Shown here: one piece after another, positions 31,125 through 43,700 of the stretch
Numbering within the stretch: the stretch's first letter is position 1
How the letters are laid out: every line of letters starts with the position of its first letter
Assembly: GCA_903813345.2 (NCBI GenBank)
Contig: CAIIXF020000006.1
Coordinates: 24,747,936-24,811,935 of the forward strand
Direction: 5' to 3'
DNA length: 64,000 bases
Source of the DNA: Owenia fusiformis
Lineage: Eukaryota > Annelida > Polychaeta > Sabellida > Oweniidae
Made by a program: the position numbers and the translations under genes
The notes under the pieces: generated by a model
Database searches by the model: none
What the model saw: the letters and a program-made list of their open reading frames with translations, nothing else
What the model was told of the DNA's origin: nothing

Positions 31125-31500
31125 ATCACGCGGTCCTAACTTTGACCGTTAATTTGAATTTTTGACCTTCCAGGTGCTTGAAAATCAAAGGATTGCGAGT
31201 CCCATACTGCACCGTTTTTCTTCAAACTCATACCATTAAAAGCAGAACAAAATTGCCTTTCTGTCGGTGCATTACTTTATTGCAAAGAGTCCCTCTTTCT
31301 AGCAGCATTTTGGTCCACAGCTGTTAGAAGGCCTTCTTACAGCTGGGGACCAAAATGCCGCTGGAGGTAGGGACTCTGTTGAAGAGAATAATGTACCATC
31401 AGAAAGGGATTTGTGTTATGCTTTGAATGGAACAAGTTTGAAGAAAAACGGTGCAGTATGAGACTCGTAATCCTTGATTTTCAAGTTAGGACCGCATGAT
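31125..31500. repeat. Near-complete palindrome (375 bp) upstream of KYAT3
   Basis: The ends ATCACGCGGTCCTAACTT and AAGTTAGGACCGCATGAT mirror each other, and pairing continues through AAAATCAAAGGATT, CATACTGCACCGTTTTTCTTC and CATTTTGGTCC to a centre near 31330 (GAAGGCCTTC). It is probably a MITE without a spacer. It ends about 220 bp before the KYAT3 ATG. Confidence 0.8.
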
Positions 31501-31720
31501 TGTATGACTCAGTTTTTCAGTAGTCCACAATCATCTATAACTTCTAAAAAATAGTCTACTACACTAAATAGTAGTGATAGTTTATTTCACAGCACATATG
31601 CATTTCAAAAGTGGTTGATAATCAAGAATTACTATGTCTTTCAGATTGACATCAATAAAAGAAATGAGCTGTCATACACCTTTAAACTAGGGGCATCTTA
31701 AGTACTTTATTACTGATAGT

Positions 31721-34700
31721 ATGTTGACAGCTTTGTCACGTGCATTGGCCAAAGTTCACATTGAATATGCAGTGGCTGCATTGAATTGTCAGACTAGAAA
31801 CATGGTAAGAAAAATTACTTTTATCTTTATTAATGAACGGGTAAATATTTAAATCATATATCAGTTTAATATTTGATTAATTTGTGCCTTATTAACCTCA
31901 TTTGTTTAAATCTTGTTTGCGGTACGAGTATTATATTGCAATAGCGCTAGCAGTAAAATGTACTGTTCTACTATTTCTAGTACACTGTTCTTAACAACAT
32001 TTTGACTATGATCGGAATTTTAAGATCAATTTTTCAAAAAAATCCCTTTGAGAGAAAAATAAACAAGATTTGAATGAATAACCCTATTATTATATATACT
32101 ATAAACCATCAAATGGTAAATTATTAAACTGTGATGTACCCATGGTAATGTTTTGTGCACTTTACCTATATGGCAAAATGATCATTCGTAAAATGTGCCA
32201 TAAAGGTCTCATGACTGAGTATTATTGTCCCATGATCAAATCACATACGAAAATCATGGTGCAGTGTGTGCTTCATGTTAAAGTAATTGTGTCATCCTCA
32301 ACTATACAGGGTGTCTGGAAAGTAAAGATACAAATGCTCTTTTTTAAGAGATTTGGGTCTTTTGAAATGAAACTGCTACAGATTGTAGAGGAAGATTATT
32401 ACAATATATCTACCAACTTTCATCACATATAGTTTGAACGTGTTCAAGTTACGGTTGTTATGGTTACAGGTGTGATAGGTATGCGGAGCAGTTCCAGAAC
32501 ATCGCTAAAATGTAAAAAATTGCTAAAATACAACCATCTGAGACAGTGTTTTTTGTTGTATTTTCTATCAATGTTTTGCTTTGTTTGGTTTGTATTATTA
32601 CTGTCATAGTTTTTTCTTTTATATAATGATGTCATTGCTACATATCAGAACTATTTTGTGTCACTAACCAGTACAATCAAAGAAATACCATACAAGTGTT
32701 TAGAAAAAACAGTCTCTGGATTAGTTGGAAAGGCAATATTGCATCTCCATAATACACCAATTCTCAAAGCAAAGAAAACAATTCTTATAATGGATTGTTA
32801 CAATTTTCTATAAAATGCCCCATATTCACCTGATAGAGCCTTTTTTTACTTCTACCTAATGACCATCTGAAAGTAATATTTGTAGAAGGTCAACATACAA
32901 AATGAGTCTCAGCTGGAAGTCAATGCTATAAGCAATTTGAAAGACGGACAGCAATGATTTTGTCAAGTCTTTGAATCGGCGGTCAAGACGCACCAAAAAT
33001 GTTTAGATAATGGGGAAAATATTAAATATTCAATGATAGTAGTTAAATGAAGATATCAAATAATGTTACAGTCCTAATCCTTATGCTGTTGTAGTACATA
33101 ATTTGATGTAATATAGGAATAGATGGTAGAATGCCAAGATGTTATGAGCAGGAAAGAGATTTGTAAATAACATTTGTGACGTTGCTCCACATACCCTCGA
33201 CTACCGTTACCATAACGACCATAACTTTCTCATTTTAAAACTAAAAGTCATGACCGTGGCAGGATATATTGCTTTAATGTCCTTCTACATTCTGGAGCAA
33301 TTTCATCTCATAACAGGTAAATCTCTTAAAATGAGAGCATTTGTATCTTTACTTTCCGGACACCCTGTATGTACAAACTATAGTAAATGTGCTAAATTAT
33401 AGTTACTAGTAATTGATAGAATGGGTTATTTTTTATGTATATAATATATTTACATGTAATGTTGAAATGACTACTAGTACTTCGTCCATTTTTTACTTTT
33501 TCGTCAAAGTTTAGAAATACCTTTACTATGATATGACAGTCTCAGAAGTTTTAATATTACGGTAATTCCTTTCAGTCGACAGATGCATCATCAAAGTTTG
33601 CTCTTGCTGATAGGTTAAAAGGCTCTGGTGGGAATGTCTGGTAAGTTATTCAAGTAAAATGTGTTTCAGAACTTTTACAAAGTATGAGCTTTCAGAACTC
33701 GTATCTTACAAAATATGAGCTTTCAATACTCAGATTTTACAATTTAACATGAGCTTTCCGAGCTCATATCTTACAAAAACATGAGCTTTCAGAACTCATA
33801 CTTTACAAAACATGAGCTTTCAGAACTCATATTACTTTACAAAACATGAGCTTTCAGAACTCATACTTTACAAAACATGAGCTTTCAGAACTCATACTAC
33901 TTTACAAAACATGAGCTTTCAGAACTCATACTTTACAAAACATGAGCTTTCAGAACTCATACTACTTTACAAAACATGAGCTTTCAGAACTCATACTTTA
34001 CAAAACATGAGCTTTCAGAACTCATACTACTTTACAAAACATGAGCTTTCAGAACTCATACTTTACAAAACATGAGCTTTCAGAACTCATACTACTTTAC
34101 AAAACATGAGCTTTCAGAACTCATACTTTACAAAATATGAGCTTTCAGAACTCACATTTTATGTGTTTATGGAACTATCTGTAATTGTTGCTCAAGATAA
34201 ATGTTATATCATATGAAGCGTTAGTATGCACTTTAAGATGCAGCTTTATGTAATCGAGGTGTTACTTCTATATGTAATTGAGGTGTTAATCTGAGGCATA
34301 ACATACTAACTATACAGTATTGAAGTATAAATGTGTAAATGTTGTAGGGTTGAGTTTGGAAAACTAGCTACAGATTATAAGGCTACTAATCTTGGTCAGG
34401 GTTTCCCTGACTTTTCTGCTCCTGAATATGTGAAAGAAGCTCTCTGTGATGCTGTAAACAGCCCAAATGTTTTTATGAACCAGTACACTAGGAGCTATGT
34501 AAGTACTCATGACTCCCACACTCCTAGAACATACAATAAAATGCTTCATTTAAAATCTGTGATTAAAGTTAGTGATGTTGAAAACAGAATCCCAGTGATA
34601 TTTGCAAATGTTGTGTGTGCAGGAATCCTATCCAAAAAGCTAGATCATGTTGATTTATTTTGTCTTTTTACATAATGCACATGACTTGCGTAGACCTGCA

Positions 34701-37700
34701 ATATCCTCCCATAATGCAATGCTAAGAGCAGACGGACTCACCATACTGTACATTACTTGCATAGACCTGCAATATCCTCCCATAATGCAATGCTAAGAGC
34801 AGACGGACTCACCATACTGTACATGACTTGCAATTGACTTCAAATATCCTTCCATAATGCAACTGTATATGATTTGCATAGACCTCAAAATAATCATCCC
34901 ATATTGCAATGCTACATAGCAGATGGACTCACCTTCCATGCTTTCTGATTCTCAGGGACACCCAAGATTGGTGAATGCCCTGGCTAAGACCTTCTCTCCT
35001 ATGTATGGTAGAGAGATTGATCCAATGACGGAGACTTGTGTTACAGTTGGGGCATATGGCTCTTTGTATGCAGCAATACAGGGCCTGGTCAATCCTGGAG
35101 ATGAGGTTGGTACATGTATTTCCCTAATACTACTCCTATATCTACTCCCCCCCCCTCTTTATCTACTTCACCACTCATGAATATGATTTATACTTTTTCA
35201 AAAGCAGAGCATTTCTTTTGATAACATCTGTGAACAAACAAGCTTAGAGAAATTAAAGGGTTACTTTTCAAGAATATTTCATCATTTTCAATCTTTTTTA
35301 GGTGATAATTATCGAGCCATTTTTTGACTGCTATGAACCAATGGTAAGATGTGCTGGGGGAACTCCAGTCTTTGTACCACTGAAACCTGTAAGTACAGCA
35401 TTACATAATATAATATGATCAATTTAATTTTATATGATATGATATGATATATATGACATGATATAATAAAATGTTTTGTGTTAAGCTACAACATTTAATA
35501 TGCAAAGTATTTTTGCAACAATGTATTTATTTCTATTATAATGTAAATTGTTGTTATTTACCATATTTTATCAAAATTGTTTACTTGACGCAAAATGTTT
35601 AAAATATCAGCTCAGAAAAATCTATGAAGGGCTGAGGAATGTTTCGGCATCTCTTGTTCTTCTCTTATATAGTAACTCATGGCTAAGTGGAACACCTTTG
35701 GTACCAATAAAAAGTGTTCCACTTGGGAGGTGTTCCACTTCAGATTAAATCAGTCGGTCTTGGGACTCTGAAAAGGTGCTCCGCTTCATGAGGTGTTCCA
35801 CTTTACATGTATCACTAAATATAATTGCGACACCGTTCAATGAATCTTTATGTTACACATTGATTTCTAGTTCACATGTCCGTATGTTATTTTTGCAGAC
35901 CAAAACTGAAGGAACTGTTACTAGTGCTGACTGGAAATATGATCTTGAAGAACTTAGCAGTAAATTCAATGAAAAGACAAAGCTGATTATTCTCAACACC
36001 CCTCATAACCCAGTTGGCAAAGTAAGCTCTCTGATAATTTTTTTTCTCTTGATCTAATCAATCAATCAACAATTTAATTAATCAACCAACCAAGCAATCT
36101 TAACAATCAATCAACCAAACTATTTAATCAATCAGCCATACCAAGCAATTTTATCAATCAATCAACCAAGCAATTTAATCAATCAATCAACCAAGCAATT
36201 TAATCAATCAATCAACCAAGCAATTTAATCAATCAATCAACCGAGCAATTTAATCAGTCAATCAACTTGATTGGTTTAGTTGGTTGGATTGTAAATATTA
36301 ACTTCTTAAAATTAAAGCAATGATTCAATTTAGGGATAAGGGAAACCTATGTATTGTAAGTATTATCAAGAAACCATCTCTCACAGTCTGAGGGGAAGGA
36401 TGGACATTTATTTACCAAAAATAGAATGAAATAATTGCTGTATGCATTTACATGTAAAACTCAGTGCTTTATTTATTCCAGATATTCACTAGATCTGAAC
36501 TAGAAGAGATCTCAGCTCTATGCAAGAAACACAATGTGGTTGTCATATCAGATGAGGTATATGAATGGTTGGTGTACTCAGGGGCTGAGCATATCAAAAT
36601 AGGTGAGTCCGTCTGCTCTGTAGCATTGCATTATGGGAAGATAGCTGAGGGTCTTTTTCATAGTGATTGGTGAATGAGTTTATGAATGGTTGGTGTACTC
36701 GGGGGCTGAACATATCAAAATAGGTGAGTATGTCTGCTCTGTAGCATTGCATTATGGGAGGATATCTATTAATAGTCTATCAAAGTGATTGGTGAATGAG
36801 TTTATGAATGGTTGGTGTACTCATGGGCTGAACATATTAAAATTGGTGAGTCCGTCTGCTCTGTAGCATTGCATTATGGGAGGATATCTATAGTCTACAT
36901 CAAAGTGATTGGTGAATGAGTTTATGAATGGTTGGTGTACTCGGGGGCTGAACATATCAAAATAGGTGAGTCTGTCTGATCTGTAGCATTGCATTGTGGG
37001 AAGATAGCTGAGGGTCTTTTCCATAGTGATTGGTGAATGAGTTTAGGAATGGTTGGTGTACTCAGGGGCTGAGCATATCAAAATAGGTGAGTCCGTCTGC
37101 TCTGTAGCATTGCATAATGGGAGGATATATATATTCTATATCATAGTGATTTGTGAATGAGTTTATGAATGGTTGGTTGTACTCGGGGCTGAACATATCA
37201 AAATAGGTGAGTCTGTCTAAATGATATGTTTTCCTTTTAGGTCTAAGGATAATGAAATCATCAATCCAACTCTCCTGAAAATCCTACATCAAAACATTCA
37301 CCAAAATGCCAGATTTATGAGTGAGGATCTTCTTTAATATTAGAATTCATATTCTGAGGGAGACTTAATGAACAAATCCCCCTGTTCTTTCAGCAACTTT
37401 GCCTGGAATGTGGGAGAGAACAATAACTATTGGCAGTGCTGGAAAGACTTTTAATGTAACAGGGTGGAAACTTGGCTGGTCTATAGGCCCTAGCCATCTT
37501 ATACAATGTCTCACGACAGTACATCAGAATTGTAACTATACCTGCCCTACCCCCATACAGGTAAGTCTTTGATCCATATTGCATATTATTTTCTTGGTCA
37601 GCCTCTTTTGACTTTACTAAACTGCCCTCTTTGACTTTACTCAAATGGCCCCTTTTGACTTTACTCATTTGGCCTTTTTGCCTTTACTCAATTGGCCCCT

Positions 37701-40700
37701 TTGGACTTACTTCAAATGGACCATTTTGACTACTCAACTGGCCCCTTTTGACTTTAATCAACTGGCCCATTTTGATTTTACTCAGCCCATTTTGACTTTA
37801 CTCTATTGGCTCCTTTTAACTTCACTCAATTGGTCCTTTTTGACATTACTCAAATGGCCTCTTTTGACTTTACTCAATTTGCCTCTTTTGACTTCACTCA
37901 ATTAGCCCCTTTGTGACTTTGAACTTAAGCTTTTTCTACCATTATGGGCCATTTTGGGGAACCAGTATTTTTGGTGAAAAATACCCAGTTTATTTTTGTT
38001 ATTGGTAAACACTTCTGTAATTATTTCTGCTTGAACTTTCTGTCATCTGTGCCAATGATTTTATGGCTCTAAAAATGCATGCTCATTTCAGTCTCATTTT
38101 AAATGCTTTTAGGAGGCTGTAGCAGTGGGATTTGAGACAGAGTTACCAAGAATTAACACAAAGGAATGTTTCTACCATTCACTACCTGCTGAACTCCAAG
38201 TGAAGCGTGACAGACTGGCTGAACTTCTCAAATCAGTAGGGATGACACCAACAATACCAGAGGGTGGATATTTCATGATGGCAGATATAAGTCAACTAGG
38301 TAAAACTCAAAACATTGATAAGATGTTGTTACCATGTACATGTAGTATGTTATTTGATTATTATATCACCACCACAAGTGTTGACATTTTGTTATAGTGT
38401 CCAACTTTTCTGTGGATGGTGTTTGGTGGATGTACACTTTTAGGATCTTATCTGAGATTTTAATTATAACTTTGTGGTTACACATGTATTTCATTGGTGT
38501 ATGTTTTGCCAAAAATGATTCCAGTAAATAACTCCAGTAATTTGTAGCATGTTGAAAATTCAAAAAATGAGTTCAGAAAACTATTTTTCCCAGTTGAGAT
38601 AACGGGACTATTTTTCTTTTGATTGTGCTTCGATCTTTGCACACAATCAAAGTCTCTGTTGGTTAATACTTTTCACCATTGAAATTATAATCAGGAGTCA
38701 AATTTCAATTATATTATTTGACTCAACTGGACCAAACTGGGAGGCATATTTGTTCAACATTCATAAATTAATCCCTTTTACCATGACCCAGGTTTATTCT
38801 GAAAATATGCTCTAATTTGTTCACTTAGGAATTTTTCAATTATATTTTCATAGATTCATTCAAATGGGGATATGCAAGCTAAACAGAATGATTATTTTGT
38901 TCATTTCCAAATCTATTCCTTTCAGATTTCAAGGTAGATGAGTCAAATCCAGAACCTAAAGATTACCAATTCGTTAAATGGATGACACGAGAAAAGGTAA
39001 TAATGATCACATATGTATAAAGCAATAGCTCGAAATGAGTGGACCAAAAATTATTTTAAAATACTGTGAAACACAGAATCAGAGCTATAGGGTTGACAAA
39101 ATTGCAAGCAATGTGCACAATTGACCTACCAATCTATTCCTTACAATCCCAAATACAATATCTCCCAAAAATCAAGGATTGTTATAAATTGATGAGGGAT
39201 TCAACGTGTGAAAATGTGCAATTTCTCACAAATAATAAATGTGCTCATCACATAAATAGAGAATTACAATTAAACACATTTTTGTAAAAACCTTTAAGTT
39301 TCTTAAAATAAAGTATGCACCTTGGGTATTTTTAGAAAATAGATATGACAAGGAACAATATGAGCCAAAAGTATTTTAAACTTGAAAAAATGAAAGGTTG
39401 CTTCCTAGATCAGATACTCCTTTTGAAAGGGAACATTTAAGAGTAGAACCAGTTGAAAGGAAATAAACCCCAAACATTCCAAATATGATTAACATACAAA
39501 GAAATAGTACACGGAATTCATGTTTCTTATAATTTTTGATGGAACAAATCGTGAAACTTTGTGGGGTGGTTCTGTATGGTATTTCAAGCAATTTTAGTCG
39601 CCTGTACGAAGATGTACAAGCCTCATTTTGGAAAAATGTCATGTTATACCCCTCAGCCATTTTCGGGGAGGGGGTCAAAAATGAAAAAAATCATAGCTAT
39701 CCAAATTTTTAGATATCAGGCCATTTTATGATAAATTTGATGATTACAAAGAATATGTCACACTCAAAAAAATTATTTGAGCTGAATTTAACTTAAAAGT
39801 CTCTCTTTAACCCTTTGACAACCAATATTTTGAAATGTCTAATAGACAAACACTTTCTAAAAGGATCAACATTTTTTTAATTCCATGATATTTTTTACTG
39901 TAAAAAATCACAGATGATTTGGAGGCTATTCCTAATACCCATGCAAAACCATGATAAAAAATATTAAGTATGAATAGAATAAAAAATTCTTTAGCACACT
40001 GGTGCTTCTTCCAGGATTGAAGGGGTACCATTGAAAATTGATAAAATCTAGCAAGTCATATATCTAAGCATATCACAAAGATTCAAATTGACTTCAGATC
40101 CATGTAGGGTACCTCAAGACATGCAAAATTTGATTGTTGATATTTTATGAATCACTTTCAAAAGTGCTGATTCGGCACATTTTAACATTTCTGGGTCTGA
40201 GTTTGACATTATGTTGAGAACTGTTTAATGGTTCACTTGACAAAAGAGCAATAGTTCTAGCTTATACATCATATGACATTAGAAGAATTATTGACTAAAT
40301 ACTCAAGTTTCACTAAAATATTGTCATCCATATAAAAGAATATGCAATTGCATAGAGGAATTAGAAAAACACACGGAAAGTATCACAACAGGCTTCAGAC
40401 ATTCACATGTTGGATTTGGGCTATTTCTGAGGTTTTAAACAGGAGCATATGTTAGACCAATGCATTAACTCCAGGACAAGCACTCATAGAGATGATAAAA
40501 AGATTTGAACTTGAGACAGGGAAGGTGCAAACATCCCACCAACATGTTTTTTCAATGCTTGATGCATCATTTTACAGGGTGTCCCGAAAGTTTGCCCCCC
40601 CTAGGCAGACATATACCAGTGTCATCATAGTATGTGTCATATATCATTTTAAAGCTCATCCAAAGTTACATTGAATTGCCAAGAATCATGAATCAACTCT

Positions 40701-43700
40701 CAAATGGGAAAAAGTGACAGTCATTTTAAAATTAAGTGTTTGGCCAAAATAAAGTTCAATTTCACACCCCATTACAAGTCAATGAGTCCTCCCTTGGTCA
40801 TGTTATCAGCAGCAATTCTTTTCAGATAGGACCATAAAAGCTCTACGGGGTGTGGAATTTTGTAATCCTCTAAAAACCTTTCAAGGCACTTTTGAAGAGT
40901 TTCCTTGGAGTATCAACCCTCACTGTCTCTTTTTCCAACTCAATATCCATCCAACCCGAAAAGAATTGCTACTGTTAAGATGGCCCTGGAGGACACATTG
41001 ACAAGTGATTTGGTGTTAAATTGAATTTAATTTTGGCCAAACACTAAAAATTGAAATGCCTGTAATTTTTTCACATTTGGGGGTTGAACCATGATACTTG
41101 CCGAATCAATGTAACTTTGGATAAATGATATAATACATACTATGAAGACAATGGAATATGTCTGCCTAGGGGGGATACTTTTGGGACACCCTGTATGTTA
41201 TGTTTTGAGACAGAGTTAATTTTTAAAAGGAAAAATGCATTCCTTTTGGGATAAAGTGGAAAACAATATAACAATATTTCCCATGGCATTTTCCCATATC
41301 CCACAGGGAAAACTCATGCAATCCATTGTTTTCAGCTTAATTTTGGTCACCCACAATTGACATCTTTAAAACCCCTGATTGAATGCATTTTTTCTTTTAA
41401 GAGGATAACTGTGTCCCAAAACGCAACATATTGATGAAACAAACATTAAAAACAGGTGCGGAAACAGGTGCGGCCTGACTTTTTACTGATAATGGTGCTT
41501 AGGTCTAGGTTGTGTCCTGATTTTTGACTGCTACATAGGACTTCTTCAAATGACCAAATGGTATGAATGTGGGTCGTGTCACCCATGAAAATCTTCACAG
41601 AACCAATCAAAATATTTGTTTCACCGGGAGTCACACTTATAAATGTTAATTTTTGGTCCTCTATTAATAGAAGCTATTGATTTGATGTTTAGCTTGTATA
41701 ATCATACTGGGATTCATTGAAATTATCATTTAAATTTTGTTTTGTTTATTCAAGCAATAGGATTACATACTAGAATAGTCGAAAGAGGTAACACACCTTG
41801 GATGCAATAATGCTGGCTTTTCTCTCCTGTTACTATGTGCTGTGTCACCTGTGAATATCTTCACATCACTAGTCAAAAGTCTCCAAATATTTGTTAAATG
41901 AGCAGTCACATCTTTGAATGATAATTTTATGAATGATAATTTTACGACTGTCATTTTTTGGTCTCATATTTCTAATCAAGTTCTCCATTCTGTATAACCC
42001 TATAAAGTGACAAAGAGAAAGAACCAATTGTTCCAGAACCCAGCAGAAAAAAGAAGAAATCTAAGTATAGACCAGCCATAAGGAAAACAAACCCCAACTA
42101 TCCAATACCATAATCCAACGTGAATGGGAAACAATGTCTAGTGCCCCTCATCCCTACCATAAAAAATTTACAGTTCAGACTATTTAAAAGAGCATATTCT
42201 TTTTCATTGCCTATTATCACTAACTCTTTTTGAAGCACTTAGTATTCTTTTGGCAGGAATTCCATCTCAATCAGCTTGAACACTTATTGTTACTGTTATG
42301 ATTTTTGATTTCAAATGTTCAAGGATAAGCAACTAGATTGTTTAAATATCAGCAGAAGATGTTATTTGCTCATCTGAACCCCGTCACCTTTACTTATCTT
42401 ATAAAGAGCAAGTTAACCCTTAATTGGTCTTTTATTTTTACACCCTCTAAAGGTTTTTGGGGTATTTCGCAATAACTTTGCAACCAGAGAAGCTTTTTTC
42501 ATTCTGACTTCAGTTCTACATAGTTTAATCAATTACCTTTTAGAATATGTATGCATTATTTATCATGAATGCAAAAAAATATGTGAAAACCTTATCATAA
42601 GGGTTCAGGCGTTTTAGCATTTTGTATCATTTCGTAGCATATAATATATAACCCTGTATGAATTGAATGTCTTTTGGTGATAGTGATGTTCTGTGGTCTC
42701 AGGTAGCACAAAAGTCATCATGCGATTTACATCTGGTTTGTTTTATCTGAAAGGAATTGAATTAATTGAGGATGAGATGGAATTTCCTGTTGATAGAATG
42801 ATTATTTCTGATATAATTATTGCAAAGAATGAACTCTGGGGACCCCAAAAACCATTTAAGGGTTAATGGTGTGTAATGATAAAATCTACATATTATAATA
42901 CCATGTGTAGTTTGTAGGTGCTCTTCAAACAATTAACTATGTTGCCATGTAAAATGTCACTACCACTTGTGATGACATATTGTTAAAGTCTAATATTTTT
43001 GTGGGTGGTGTTCAGTGGTTGGTGTTTGACAGTTGTTAGTCTGGGGTCCCAGTAGGGCTCTAATCAATTATTCAAAAATACTTAACAAAGTTTGTTTAGA
43101 AATATATCTAATACATTCAATGTCACAAAGTGTTTATAGATGTGCTTTGTTATCAAATGTGCTTAATGGTTATACATTACTTGTTTGTAGCCACCACAAT
43201 AATTATAAATTATTACTGGGCCTCTAGGAAGACCAGTTTTGTACTGAAAGAGCTACTCAGAATAAATATAGTTTCCAAATCAATTCAAATCAAATAAGAT
43301 ACAGGGTAAGCATTTTAATAAAAGAAATGAAGCAAAATGTGAACTTTTTCTATCAATTACATTTTCTTGTATATGGATAAAGATATTTCATTGTGAGTTA
43401 AAGATCTGTTACATCTTTTTCCAGCAACATAAAATGTAAAAATCAAAATATTTGCTCAATCTACAATTGTGCTATTGAATAGTTTCTAACAAGATTTCGA
43501 ACTTTGACACTGATATAATAAAATATGCTGAATCAGCACTTTTGAGCCTGAACTGTCACCTGCAGGCAATAAAATACAATGCAACATACTGACATAGGAA
43601 TTTCATCAATGATACAACTAATGCACAAAATATAACTAGTATGACAGTATGCCTTAATTTGACATTTATGTCTACTTACCCCCCCCCCCCCCCTCCATAA

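Noticed and set aside
33660-34155. CRISPR-like look of regularly spaced 31-bp repeats
   Set aside because: There are no unique spacers, only two alternating spacer forms, and the array lies in an intron of an animal gene.
36821-37024. Minus-strand frame with repeated [14 protein letters not shown]
   Set aside because: Antisense reading of the exon 7 end array.
37645-37905. 86-codon frame rich in PLLTSLNW
   Set aside because: A direct translation of the 22-bp tandem repeat in KYAT3 intron 8.
42005-42115. Lysine-rich open stretch ending [18 protein letters not shown] plus stop
   Set aside because: It looks like the tail of a coding exon but has no matching upstream exon; it is noted only as a possible transposon remnant.
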